The notes beneath the pieces are model-generated. The model saw nothing but the letters and a program-made list of their open reading frames with translations. It ran no database searches and was not told the origin of the DNA. DNA of 24,159 nucleotides from a virus: positions 1 through 24,159 of IMG/VR virus record IMGVR_UViG_3300017744_000143; one strand, written 5' to 3'. The translations under genes and the position numbers were made by a program. Within the stretch, counting starts at the first letter, position 1. Each line of letters opens with the position of its first letter. Below, in pieces: positions 1 to 6,903 of the stretch.

Positions 1-454
1 CTTGCAGAAGTGCAATGTTCTCAGCATAGTATTTACGTTCTGCTTCAACTTGCTGTGCTTCAGAAGATATTTTCTTTCTATCTTCAGCTACATCTCGCAA
101 TCGTTTCTGTGCAGTTTGCTCTAGTTGATATGATTTAATTAAGTCATCTACAGACACCTCAACTTCTTCACCATCAACTTTTGCTAAATATACAGGGATT
201 TCTTCTTCATCAGATTCTTCATCATACTGTTCACTTTCTTCTTCAGTATCATCATCAGCAGATTGTTCTACAACGTCTACATCTTCTTCAACTTCAGTTT
301 CTTCAGTGGACACATCCTCAATTGGTGTGTCTTCAGACTTTTGAACATCCTCACTTGCCTGAGTAGGGGTGGTATCGTTATTCAAAAGTAAATTTACCGC
401 TGTCTGTGTATCTAGCGGTGTATCAGGATTAGTTCCCTCAGGAATACTACTCAT
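1..454 (-). CDS. Putative capsid scaffolding protein (partial, C-terminus off the left edge)
   Basis: This is an open minus-strand frame from an ATG at 452-454 to the window edge, about 151 codons without a stop. A GAGG ribosome site lies 5 bases before the start. The N-terminal ~85 residues are very acidic and rich in Glu, Asp, Ser and Thr. They are followed by a short ordered segment (YLAKVDGEEVEVSVDDLIKS) and then a charged, helical, coiled-coil-like stretch (QKRLRDVAEDRKK). An acidic disordered head followed by a coiled coil, encoded just after the portal, is the usual signature of internal scaffolding proteins that guide procapsid assembly and are absent from mature heads. The major capsid gene would be expected beyond the left edge. 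The assignment rests on position and composition, not on a conserved catalytic motif. Confidence 0.65.
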   Translation of the reverse strand, partial: MSSIPEGTNPDTPLDTQTAVNLLLNNDTTPTQASEDVQKSEDTPIEDVSTEETEVEEDVDVVEQSADDDTEEESEQYDEESDEEEIPVYLAKVDGEEVEVSVDDLIKSYQLEQTAQKRLRDVAEDRKKISSEAQQVEAERKYYAENIALLQ

Positions 455-472
455 GTTTACCTCATTGTTTGG

Positions 473-733
473 TTATTTTTTACGAACAATGCTATCTATT
501 TGCTTAGTTGCTACTTTACCTGAAGAAATAATAGACTCTATCTTGTCTTCTATTTCTGTCAATGCTCTAAGTAAATAGAAAGCATGTTCTCTACTATCAA
601 CATCATTCAGTTCAGTCTGTGACCAATCTGTGATGTATGATTCTTTCATTACGTCAAATATCTCTTTCAGCAATGGGTTATTTCTTAGGGTTTCAGCTAG
701 TTCACCCTTTATTTTATCTTCATCAAGTGACAT
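473..733 (-). CDS. Small conserved head-module protein (86 aa)
   Basis: An 86-residue, mostly helical protein sits between portal and scaffold genes, 8 bases after the portal stop. It has a KGxxAxxLxxNPLxKEIFD-like start, a central YITDW, and a predicted helix ending in IEDKIESIISSGKVATKQ. Small proteins with this layout (KG..A..LL..P...EAF, Y...W, R....LLRAL, I....GK.A) occur next to portal genes in many podo- and siphoviruses. Their role is not established to my knowledge. No membrane segment or cysteine is present. The ribosome site is not obvious, so translation may be coupled to the portal. Presence is well supported; function is unknown. Confidence 0.7.
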   Translation of the reverse strand: MSLDEDKIKGELAETLRNNPLLKEIFDVMKESYITDWSQTELNDVDSREHAFYLLRALTEIEDKIESIISSGKVATKQIDSIVRKK

Positions 734-741
734 GTTATATT

Positions 742-2847
742 TTATGCTTGTGGTAGGTTAGTGCTAATATTACCACCTAATGCTGACTTTTGCCTTCTTA
801 ACTCTAGTTCAGCTTCAAGTTCTAGTTTTCTTAACTCTAAAGTTCTTTCAAACTTTTCTCTTTCTAGTTCAATCTCAAGCAACATTTTCTCTCTATCAAG
901 TGCAATGTCCGCTTGTAGTTTTTGTCTTTCAATGTCTACTTCCATTGCCATAGCATTTGCACCACTATTATTTTGGGACATTGCTTCTGCTTGTTGTTGC
1001 TGTTGCTGTGAAAGAACTTGGTCAATCTGTTCAGCACTATTAAAGAACTGTGATGTGTCTTTAAATCCTGCCATCTCAATAATCTTAGATAGTGTGTTGA
1101 CATACTGACTTGGTTTAACAACAGGATTATCCATACCTAATGTTTGGATTAACTGTTCTTGTTTACCTGCAACTTGTAGAAGCATTTGCATTTTTTCTTC
1201 TTGCTTACCATTACCAAGTCCAACCTCAATAGAAATGTCAAACTCATTATCAAATGCTCTTGGGTCAATTGACACATACTCATTTCTTATTCTAATTGTT
1301 TTTTCTTTCATCATATGTTTAGAACATAATAATAAAATTAAACTAGCTAAATCTCTGCAACCTGTTTCAGCAAAAACCCTAGCAATCATTTCTGTTTTTA
1401 ACTGCGCCCCTTGTATTGTACTTTGAACTGCTGATGCAGTTGTTGATTGTAGAACCTTAGGGTCTAAACCTAAACTTGCTTTTGAGAAACCTGTTCTTTG
1501 GTCACGAACTTGGTCTATATACTCAAGCATATTGAAACCTGCTGAACCTATTTGTGGAACAGACAATGGTTGTACCATACCCGGCGCTCTCATTCTTACT
1601 ATGCCACCCGGTCTTGAAGATAATAAATCTTCTATGTTTGTTTGACCTTCTACTACAGCAACCCTTGAGTTATTTGTCAAATACAAATTATCAAGAAGTT
1701 GTCTTAAAACTGTGGACTTAATAAGTTGTAAGTCTTTTACCATTTCAGCAACAGATAACCCAACCATTCTATGTGGCATTAATATTGGTGATAAGACACA
1801 AAATGGAATGTGGTCAAATGGCTCATTTTCTAATATGAAGTTTCCCTCACCTATAGAAAGAACACGTCTTAACTCAGGAATACCATCACCATCATAATCT
1901 GCTCTTAGATATATTTCTGTTACTAAGCAATCATGCATACTAGGGTCATTCTTGCTCTCATGTTTAGCACCACCCTCAGTATCTTGGAATCTTTGTTGGA
2001 CTTCCATTTCATTTTCAATTTCAGAATAACCTGAATGTTCAATAATAGTGTCATAGTCATAACCATCATTGACTAAGTCACCTACTTTCATAGTAGTTCT
2101 ATGTGCAACAAAATCTGCTGTTTCTAAATTTACAGTACGTCTTGAAAACAAAAATTCTTCAGGTGGGATATTCATAATTCTAATCTTACCATTATCTTTT
2201 GTTCTTTTAATCTGCACATCATATGTGACAGATAATGGTATTTGATTTTCACCACTTACTATATCTTGGATGTCATCAATGTCTACTTCTTCTTCTGTTG
2301 GAACATCTTGTGATTCACCTACAACCACACCTACTTCATTTGTTGATTGAGAAATCACTTCTACATTAGGGTCATCTAGTAATAATGTTAGTTCAGTTTC
2401 ATCAAGGTCAGTATATTCTTCTTCAACAGTTTCAAGGTTTTCATCATAAAAGACTTTCATAACACCAATCTTAAACAACAAGGCATCTTTGAACCAATTA
2501 TATATATTAACAAAACCTCTGTTTTCACTATTAATAATATAGTTTGTGAGGTCTGTTACTTGTTCTGCTGCCTTGACATCCTCAGGTTGCCTTGCTACAA
2601 AACGTGCAAAACTGTCAGAAGACTGAAAAATTTTCATCAATTGTGGCATGATATACTCTATAGTATCTCTTGTTTCAGTTGCTACAACTTGACTTCTATC
2701 TTCTACTTCATTACCAAAAGGCTCACCTAAATAGTAATCTAATGTTTCTGACCTCTCTGATGCGAACTCAGTATCATAATAATTAACCGCTTCTGTTACA
2801 TAGTCATTAATCAATGCCTTGAAAGAAGCATCATCCATCTTTGCCAT
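742..2847 (-). CDS. Portal protein, P22-like
   Basis: This 701-residue protein matches the size of P22-like portal proteins (about 725 aa). Such proteins form the dodecameric ring at the capsid vertex through which DNA is packaged and ejected, and they bind the terminase. The N-terminal part has the typical YYDTEFASERSETLDYYLG and IEYIMPQLMKIF segments. The middle carries PPEEFLFSR, the DYDGDGIPE loop, and RPGGIVRMRAPG, all common in this family. The C-terminal ~90 residues (after QVLSQQQQQQAEAM) form a long charged coiled coil, as expected for the barrel region. A GGTAAGTAA leader gives a plausible ribosome site. It lies downstream of terL and upstream of the scaffold-like gene, the normal packaging/head order. 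Alternative assignments are unlikely. Confidence 0.9.
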   Translation of the reverse strand: MAKMDDASFKALINDYVTEAVNYYDTEFASERSETLDYYLGEPFGNEVEDRSQVVATETRDTIEYIMPQLMKIFQSSDSFARFVARQPEDVKAAEQVTDLTNYIINSENRGFVNIYNWFKDALLFKIGVMKVFYDENLETVEEEYTDLDETELTLLLDDPNVEVISQSTNEVGVVVGESQDVPTEEEVDIDDIQDIVSGENQIPLSVTYDVQIKRTKDNGKIRIMNIPPEEFLFSRRTVNLETADFVAHRTTMKVGDLVNDGYDYDTIIEHSGYSEIENEMEVQQRFQDTEGGAKHESKNDPSMHDCLVTEIYLRADYDGDGIPELRRVLSIGEGNFILENEPFDHIPFCVLSPILMPHRMVGLSVAEMVKDLQLIKSTVLRQLLDNLYLTNNSRVAVVEGQTNIEDLLSSRPGGIVRMRAPGMVQPLSVPQIGSAGFNMLEYIDQVRDQRTGFSKASLGLDPKVLQSTTASAVQSTIQGAQLKTEMIARVFAETGCRDLASLILLLCSKHMMKEKTIRIRNEYVSIDPRAFDNEFDISIEVGLGNGKQEEKMQMLLQVAGKQEQLIQTLGMDNPVVKPSQYVNTLSKIIEMAGFKDTSQFFNSAEQIDQVLSQQQQQQAEAMSQNNSGANAMAMEVDIERQKLQADIALDREKMLLEIELEREKFERTLELRKLELEAELELRRQKSALGGNISTNLPQA

Positions 2848-2851
2848 TTAC

Positions 2852-3082
2852 TTACCTTTTCTTTTTAGGGTCACGACTAAACTGCTTACCTTTTTTGATA
2901 GATTGTCTTTTTAGTCTTGTTAATCTGTCATATTCTTTTTTTGACATGGCTTGTCTTTTTGCTTTTGGTAAATACTTTTCACCTGTAGCTTTTGACCCTT
3001 GTATTGATGGTTTACCACTTCTAGTACCCCATTCTTCTTTGCCCCATGTTCTTAGTGCAGCTTGTCTTGGTTTGAGTGCCAT
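2852..3082 (-). CDS. Small basic protein, DUF5872-like (tentative)
   Basis: This is a 76-residue, strongly basic protein with no acidic tail or membrane segment. It contains the pattern TWGKEEWGTRSGKPS, then TGEKYLPKAKRQAMSKKEYD, and ends KKGKQFSRDPKKKR. The W..TRSGKPS...GE.YLP pattern is one I associate with small proteins of marine phages and some large viruses (DUF5872 is my tentative label, from memory). Its ATG overlaps the TAA of the upstream 55-aa gene as TAATG, so translation is probably coupled. It ends 4 bases before the portal start. Strong positive charge suggests DNA or RNA binding, perhaps during packaging, but this is inference. Confidence 0.7.
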   Translation of the reverse strand: MALKPRQAALRTWGKEEWGTRSGKPSIQGSKATGEKYLPKAKRQAMSKKEYDRLTRLKRQSIKKGKQFSRDPKKKR

Positions 3083-3249
3083 TACTTACCAACACCTTTC
3101 ATGGCTCTAGTATGTGCTTGAGTAAAAGTCATACCTCTCAGCATATCTTTTCTCATACTATCCATATGCTTTTTGGTGTGAGTGCCTTTTTTCTTATGAT
3201 TGGTTAGAGCATTTTCTTGACGTTTTGTTAATGTCTTTTTCATTGCCAT
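3082..3249 (-). CDS. Tiny basic protein (55 aa), head module
   Basis: This minus-strand frame of 55 codons plus stop begins at the ATG at 3247-3249 and ends with TAA at 3082-3084. Both ends form TAATG overlaps with the neighbouring genes at 3249 and 3082, which strongly supports it as a real coupled gene. The protein begins MAMKKTLTKRQENAL and is rich in Lys, His, Met and Thr, with a second half MRKDMLRGMTFTQAHTRAM that could form one amphipathic helix. It has no membrane segment. Function is unknown. Short proteins with a 'LTKRQ..AL..H..HHT..HM..M...M..G..F..AH..A' pattern look familiar from marine phages, but I cannot name a family. Confidence 0.75.
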   Translation of the reverse strand: MAMKKTLTKRQENALTNHKKKGTHTKKHMDSMRKDMLRGMTFTQAHTRAMKGVGK

Positions 3250-3434
3250 TACTTATACCCTCCACCTTTATTTTTATATTCTTTTGCCAACATTTGTGCT
3301 TTTCTCGCTGACCATTGACCACTTTTACCACCTTTATTACCTGCCATAATCTTATTGAAAAGATTTTTTCTCATAGTAGGTTTTGTGTAGTTACCTGCCT
3401 TGTTGACAGTTGATTTACTTTTTGCCTTTGCCAT
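3249..3434 (-). CDS. Small basic Gly/Lys-rich phage protein (61 aa)
   Basis: This is a 61-residue basic protein. Its core AGNYTKPTMRKNLFNKI is followed by GKSGQWSARKAQMLAKEYK and a GGGYK tail. This layout (NYTKP.MRK..F..I..G.KGGK.GQWSARKAQ..AK.YK..GGGY) is very characteristic of small proteins encoded near portal genes of marine podoviruses and cyanophages. The biochemical role is not known to me. Its TAA overlaps the next ATG as TAATG. Its start lies inside the 3' end of the 38-aa gene upstream (20-base overlap). The strong sequence pattern makes this a real gene despite its length; a virion or packaging role is inferred from position. Confidence 0.8.
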   Translation of the reverse strand: MAKAKSKSTVNKAGNYTKPTMRKNLFNKIMAGNKGGKSGQWSARKAQMLAKEYKNKGGGYK

Positions 3435-3531
3435 ATGACATCTTCTTCATAGATTTCATTGGTTTCTTTTTAGCACCTTTTTTTATAGGCTTCATAGTCA
3501 TTTTTTTTGAATACATTTTCATACCGGGCAT
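3415..3531 (-). CDS. Tiny Lys/Met-rich protein (38 aa)
   Basis: A 38-codon frame starts at the ATG at 3529-3531, preceded 7 bases upstream by AGGAG, one of the best ribosome sites in the window, and stops at TAA 3415-3417. The product starts MPGMKMYSKKMTMKP. By composition it is mostly Lys, Met, Gly, Ser and Pro, with no acidic residue at all. It ends in MSYGKGKK. The frame overlaps the start of the next gene by 20 bases. Comparable ultra-short 'MPGMKMYKKK...' proteins occur in marine phages next to the portal. A DNA-condensing or nucleic-acid-binding role is plausible from charge only. Confidence 0.65.
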   Translation of the reverse strand: MPGMKMYSKKMTMKPIKKGAKKKPMKSMKKMSYGKGKK

Positions 3532-3541
3532 TTGATAACTC

Positions 3542-3751
3542 CTATCTTTTTATTTTATTAAACAATCTTCTTAGTATATAACTTCTGCATAATGATATTA
3601 ATGTAAATATTAAACCAATACTTGCAGCTTCATTAAATGTTGGCTCAAACCCAAAAAAGGGTAAGACCAAAACATTTGATAATACAGCAACAACAAAACC
3701 AACAATGACATTTGCTACACTTTCAATGAAACTAAAAAGTTTGCTTTGCAT
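3542..3751 (-). CDS. Small inner-membrane protein, DUF7220-like
   Basis: This 69-residue protein has two hydrophobic helices, roughly residues 10-32 (ANVIVGFVVAVLSNVLVLPF) and 42-58, and a basic C-terminus (RSYILRRLFNKIKR). The pattern S..ES..NV.VGF.VA..S...V.P.FG......A..IGL.FT..S..RSY.LRR.FN is typical of a widespread small phage membrane protein family that I recall as DUF7220. Its role is unknown; it is not a recognised holin. The start overlaps the upstream stop as TAATG. The stop lies 10 bases before the AGGAG-led 38-aa gene start. Presence and topology are well supported; the family number is from memory. Confidence 0.8.
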   Translation of the reverse strand: MQSKLFSFIESVANVIVGFVVAVLSNVLVLPFFGFEPTFNEAASIGLIFTLISLCRSYILRRLFNKIKR

Positions 3752-4023
3752 TATGTCTTCTTATGTTTATTTGCAAATGTTTTTGCTTGTTGCTTTGAAC
3801 TAAATCCCCATTTTCTAAGTGCAAGGTTTAACCTAGTTGGTCTACCTTTACTATCCAACATAGGACCGGGATTATTACCAAACCTAGCTGCAAAACTTAT
3901 ACGTCTAGGATTTGTACCTTTGTTTATAGGTCTTTGAAGATTACTACCCTCAGTTCTTTTAAAGAAATTACGACCCTTTTGATTAAGTCCACCCTTCTTA
4001 TTCTGAAATGCTTTTTTTACCAT
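3751..4023 (-). CDS. Small basic DUF6321-like protein
   Basis: The ATG at 4021-4023 is chosen over a GTG 18 bases upstream because an AGAGG ribosome site lies 5 bases before it. The 90-residue product has the pattern KKGGLNQKGRNFFKRTEGSN, then NPRRISFAARFGNNPGPM, then KGRPTRLNLALRKWGFSS. This closely follows the small DUF6321-type proteins (GGLN.KGR..Y....G.NL..P......PRR.SF.ARM) seen in marine phages and algal viruses. There is no known enzymatic activity. It is the first gene after a 64-base gap with a perfect -10 box, so it may begin the small-protein/portal transcript. It overlaps the next gene as TAATG. Confidence 0.8.
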   Translation of the reverse strand: MVKKAFQNKKGGLNQKGRNFFKRTEGSNLQRPINKGTNPRRISFAARFGNNPGPMLDSKGRPTRLNLALRKWGFSSKQQAKTFANKHKKT

Positions 4024-4037
4024 TTTTACCTCTGTGA

Positions 4038-4105
4038 CCACCTACAAACAAGAAGTGATAAGTGTGTAAGATTATATATCAGCTTGTGACTTTGTTAGTA
4101 GGTGG
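4038..4105. promoter_or_regulatory. Intercistronic inverted repeat with an embedded minus-strand -10 box
   Basis: The gap between the genes ending at 4106 and starting at 4023 is bracketed by perfect 8-base inverted arms, CCACCTAC at 4038-4045 and GTAGGTGG at 4098-4105. There is also a shorter inner pair, ACAAG and CTTGT. On the minus strand a perfect TATAAT lies at 4071-4076, but the sequence 17 bases upstream of it is a poor -35. It may be a promoter or a processing hairpin for the small-protein/portal operon. It is not a classic terminator, since no U-run follows the arm on either strand. Confidence 0.35.
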
Positions 4106-4375
4106 CTAATCATGTAAGTGGAGTTGATACCCTGTTCTAGGGAATATTGTGTCCACAAATTCTTGTATTTCATATGAAGTCATGTGCTGTGCAACCAACA
4201 TATCATGTGCCAACATACATAATGATGTTGCTATAGTATCACCATCAGCAATATCATCTGTCATTAATTGTGTAATAATATCTGCAAAGAATCTATTGCA
4301 ATCATGCACCTCTTGACCATCTAAGACTTCTTGCAATGATAATGTTTTAATTATGTAGGAGTCTTTTTTGCTCAT
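4106..4375 (-). CDS. Hypothetical protein (89 aa)
   Basis: This 89-residue acidic protein shows no membrane segment and no motif I recognise. It has two likely helices (CNRFFADIITQLMTDDI and SYEIQEFVDTIF) and a His-rich end (YQLHLHD). Its ATG overlaps the TGA of the methyltransferase gene as ATGA at 4372-4375, so it is translated as part of the terL-methyltransferase transcript. Position between DNA packaging/modification genes and head genes gives little functional information. It is probably real given tight packing and the coupled start; function is unknown. Confidence 0.65.
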   Translation of the reverse strand: MSKKDSYIIKTLSLQEVLDGQEVHDCNRFFADIITQLMTDDIADGDTIATSLCMLAHDMLVAQHMTSYEIQEFVDTIFPRTGYQLHLHD

Positions 4376-4899
4376 ACCTCATTACCCCAACAATCCCAAC
4401 CATCAAATCTTTGTCTAGCAAACAATTCTATTTTTTTTTCGTTTTCGTTATATGTTTGTGATATTAGATTGCGAAAAAAATCAGGTTTTTTACTATGGTA
4501 ACTGCGTGGCAATTCCCACCAACAAGAGTCGTTTTTTTTGATTGCCTTTTGCTTACCTTTATAACCAAACAACAGATATTCGGCATTTGTAGTAAATGTG
4601 CCACCTAATCCCAAACCTCTAGGTTTTTTTGTCCAAACAAGGGTTGTTGAATATTTAAACCCCCAATCTCGCATTACATCAAAAGCATCATCTAAGTATT
4701 TATTAATTGTCCACAAGAACAACTTGCAATCTTTATCAGATATATTTTTTACAGGTAATGCTTTAATTTCATCCAATGACATAGTCGGATAAGGCAGTGG
4801 TCTTGTCTTGCCATTACTATTCCAATCACACCCCCTCTTTACTTCCCAAGCAGGGTCTGCATATATAATATTGTATTTTTTATCAGGGAATGGAATCAT
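4372..4899 (-). CDS. MT-A70 family adenine-N6 methyltransferase
   Basis: The predicted activity is transfer of a methyl group from S-adenosylmethionine to adenine N6. The 175-residue product starts MIPFPDKKYNIIYADPAWEV; residues 15-18 (DPAW) are the DPPW-type catalytic motif of MT-A70 enzymes, with Ala replacing the second Pro. Further family signs are PLPYPTMSLDEIKALP, LFLWTINKYLDDA, the WTKK segment, and the C-terminal KIELFARQRFDGWDCWGNEV, which usually closes the cofactor site. The ATG at 4897-4899 is preferred to a GTG at 4908 because it makes an ATGA overlap with the terL stop and follows GGGTGGA. It probably methylates phage DNA to resist host restriction, or mimics host methylation marks. 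Confidence 0.85.
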   Translation of the reverse strand: MIPFPDKKYNIIYADPAWEVKRGCDWNSNGKTRPLPYPTMSLDEIKALPVKNISDKDCKLFLWTINKYLDDAFDVMRDWGFKYSTTLVWTKKPRGLGLGGTFTTNAEYLLFGYKGKQKAIKKNDSCWWELPRSYHSKKPDFFRNLISQTYNENEKKIELFARQRFDGWDCWGNEV

Positions 4900-6296
4900 A
4901 CAATCCACCCATTATTGCCATAATCAATACGTTGGTTGAATTTATAACCTGCACCACTACCTGATGCTCTCACCGCTAAACCTGCAAATGTGAGCATTAA
5001 AGCATCAGCTACATCAGGACTCCTAAAACCTCTTTTCTTCATTTGGTCTTTGGACTCAACTTTGAACTTGCCACTTGAAAGTATTTCATATCTGACATTG
5101 GTAATTTCATTAATGAGTTCATCTTGTTCAGGAATCTTGCAATCTTTTTGCTCTAACCATTCTCTGCATTTGAACCAAAGTTCATCTCTTAATCTCATAT
5201 ATCTGTCTGCCATACTACTTGACTCAGCTACATTAATGCCCCTAGCAGGTAAATCTAACTCTACCAACCTATCAACAACACCTGCACCAAGACCAATACT
5301 ATCTACCAATATCTCTGATGGTCTATCTTTATATGGAGTAGAATCATATTCTGCCATGATAACACCTACAGTTTCCATTAAGTCTTTGCCACCCCAATGC
5401 TTGATAGGTTCAGTGATTACATTGCCTTTTCTTTTGCATAATGCACATCTATCAGAACCATGTCTTGCAATATCAATGCCCCAAATAGGCATGGCTTCTA
5501 TAGGGTCAACTTCTCTGTTGACGGCAGATTCTGCCAATGTTCTTGATATAATAGAGTTATCATCTGTTTCAGGTGGTAAACCTAATACCCTCACTCTAAA
5601 AACATTAGAGTCTTCACCATATTGTTTCTTCATATCCTCAACATATTGAGGGTCAACTGTATCAGCATCTAAGCAAGATACTGTCATTGTTTTCCATGAT
5701 TCAGCATTTTTAGTAAATGAATCATAGAAATAACCTGATGCTCTATTGGGGTTACCAACCATAATAGTCTTTGCACCATGAGTAGACATTGCACCTTGTG
5801 CGACCTCAAATATCAAGTCAGGAACACCTGATGCTTCATCAATAATAAATAACATATTAGGTGAATGGAAACCTTGTAATGCTTCAGGATTTTCACGTCT
5901 ACTTGTTCTTGCCACACAAAATGAGTCAGGAACACTTTTTAAAGTTATCTTATCAGACCTGAACTCAAGTTCATCTTGAAATGCTTTTGGCATCATCTTG
6001 TGCCATTTTTGTATCTCTGACCAAAGTATCTGTTCTAATTGTGATGCTGAGTTAGCGGTACAAGCTACTTTAACAGGATAGCGAGTAGTCAACCACCACA
6101 ATATCACAAAAGATAGGTATGTAGTCTTGCCAACCGCATGACCGCTTCTGATTGAAACTCTATTATTTTTATTTATATTGTTTAATGCTTCTTTTTGCCA
6201 TGCTTGAGGTTCAGCTTGTAATACTGTCCTACAGAACAATACAGGGTCATTCCTCAAGGTAAGAAGTGTATCAACTACATTATTTTTTTCTATCAT
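4896..6296 (-). CDS. terL: Terminase large subunit
   Basis: This is the ATP-driven motor and nuclease that cuts phage DNA and packs it through the portal. The 466-residue protein has an N-terminal ATPase with Walker A SGHAVGKTT at 51-59, Walker B LFIIDE around 149-154 and the coupling motif GNPN at 181-184. The C-terminal RNase H-like nuclease shows Asp in GIDIARHGSD (275), ILVDSIG (332) and RSPDVADALM (428 and 431). The start at 6294-6296 follows GAGGG by 9 bases; that GAGGG is the 3' arm of a hairpin (see 6300-6329). The gene is followed by the methyltransferase with a 4-base overlap. The length is normal for a compact TerL, and I see no intein or frameshift. Confidence 0.95.
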   Translation of the reverse strand: MIEKNNVVDTLLTLRNDPVLFCRTVLQAEPQAWQKEALNNINKNNRVSIRSGHAVGKTTYLSFVILWWLTTRYPVKVACTANSASQLEQILWSEIQKWHKMMPKAFQDELEFRSDKITLKSVPDSFCVARTSRRENPEALQGFHSPNMLFIIDEASGVPDLIFEVAQGAMSTHGAKTIMVGNPNRASGYFYDSFTKNAESWKTMTVSCLDADTVDPQYVEDMKKQYGEDSNVFRVRVLGLPPETDDNSIISRTLAESAVNREVDPIEAMPIWGIDIARHGSDRCALCKRKGNVITEPIKHWGGKDLMETVGVIMAEYDSTPYKDRPSEILVDSIGLGAGVVDRLVELDLPARGINVAESSSMADRYMRLRDELWFKCREWLEQKDCKIPEQDELINEITNVRYEILSSGKFKVESKDQMKKRGFRSPDVADALMLTFAGLAVRASGSGAGYKFNQRIDYGNNGWIV

Positions 6297-6299
6297 AAT

Positions 6300-6329
6300 A
6301 AAAAACCCTCACATTTGCATATGAGGGTT
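6300..6329 (-). terminator. Hairpin with U-run immediately upstream of terL
   Basis: On the minus-strand transcript an 8-base stem (AACCCTCA, 6322-6329, with TGAGGGTT, 6304-6311) and a 10-base loop are followed by six U residues (6300-6305). This is a typical intrinsic terminator shape. It ends only 3 bases before the terL ATG, and its 3' arm GAGGG is the only good ribosome site for terL. It could therefore end upstream transcription or hide the terL ribosome site. Confidence 0.6.
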
Positions 6330-6331
6330 GG

Positions 6332-6416
6332 GAGTAAATTTAATTATTAACTTAATACTAAAATGAAACATACTTTTGGTATGTTAATATATAACCTATA
6401 TTATGCTGTAAAATAA
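6332..6416 (+). other. Candidate leader plus 17-codon micro-ORF (low confidence)
   Basis: Reading on the plus strand, GAGTAAATTT (6332-6341) and TTATTAACTTAA (6344-6355) repeat the leader seen before the plus-strand genes at 17146, 17452 and 7579. An ATG at 6363-6365 then opens 17 codons (starting MKHTFGMLIY) ending in TAA at 6414-6416. A stem (AACATAC at 6367-6373 with GTATGTT at 6379-6385) lies inside it, and a bidirectional terminator follows at 6441-6464. No convincing promoter and no GAGG-type ribosome site are seen. It may be a micro-gene, a small RNA or a decayed gene. Confidence 0.25.
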
Positions 6417-6440
6417 ATCAAGTATTTATTTCAAAAAAAA

Positions 6441-6464
6441 ACCCATCACTAGGATGGGTCTTTT
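6441..6464. terminator. Bidirectional intrinsic terminator
   Basis: A perfect 7-base stem, ACCCATC (6441-6447) and GATGGGT (6453-6459) with the 5-base loop ACTAG, is followed on the minus strand by nine U residues (6433-6441) and on the plus strand by C plus four U. It lies 20 bases after the stop of the minus-strand gene at 6484 and would end its transcript. In the plus direction it could end a transcript of the 6332 leader. Confidence 0.8.
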
Positions 6465-6483
6465 AGGGAGGGTTGTTAGTTGA

Positions 6484-6903
6484 TTAGAATGAATAATCAA
6501 AATACCTAGTTCTGAAACCTAGACCATAACTACCATGACCTTTTACCCATCTCTTAGCTTTTTCAGACCATTCAACAGTATTGTAGATTTTAAAGTCACC
6601 TTTTTCTGTAGTTACAACAGAAGATTTTAAGTATGCTACACATCCATTTAGGTTAGGTGTATATTCATAACTTTGTTCTTCACTCATCCCATTGTTATCA
6701 ATTCTGTTATAATCATCTTCTTGTATTCCAATAATTTCATAACCTTTATTGTTCCAATTTTCATCAACAGAAAACACACTATAAGGGTGTCTGTCTGACC
6801 AACCAAATCTAGTTGCACCTGAACCAACCTCTACTTTGTAGTCAGCAGGGAAACCTGTGTCTTCTATTGTTCTGATTTGTGAAATACTATAATTTTTTTT
6901 CAT
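6484..6903 (-). CDS. Hypothetical protein (139 aa)
   Basis: This is a 139-residue soluble protein with many aromatic residues (YSF, FGWSDRHPYSVF, WSEKAKRWVKGHGSYG, RTRYFDYSF). No signal peptide, membrane segment or recognised motif is present. The start is well fixed: AGGAG lies 8 bases upstream of the ATG at 6901-6903, and a good promoter (TTGACT, 16 bases, TATATT) lies before it at 6933-6960. A strong terminator follows the stop. It therefore looks like an independently expressed single gene wedged between the candidate small and large terminase genes. I do not recognise the family. The promoter resembles those of the early region, so an early role is possible. Confidence 0.7.
   Translation of the reverse strand: MKKNYSISQIRTIEDTGFPADYKVEVGSGATRFGWSDRHPYSVFSVDENWNNKGYEIIGIQEDDYNRIDNNGMSEEQSYEYTPNLNGCVAYLKSSVVTTEKGDFKIYNTVEWSEKAKRWVKGHGSYGLGFRTRYFDYSF

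Noticed and set aside
181-366. Plus-strand open frame opposite the scaffold-like gene
   Set aside because: Gln/His/Leu-rich composition is the mirror of Glu/Asp-rich codons on the minus strand; no ribosome site.
761-1108. Ser-rich plus-strand frame opposite the portal C-terminus
   Set aside because: Antisense shadow of the coiled-coil Glu/Leu codons of the portal.
4990-5649. 219-codon plus-strand frame within terL
   Set aside because: Lies wholly antisense to clear terminase motifs, has no ribosome site and a low-complexity Ser/Leu product.
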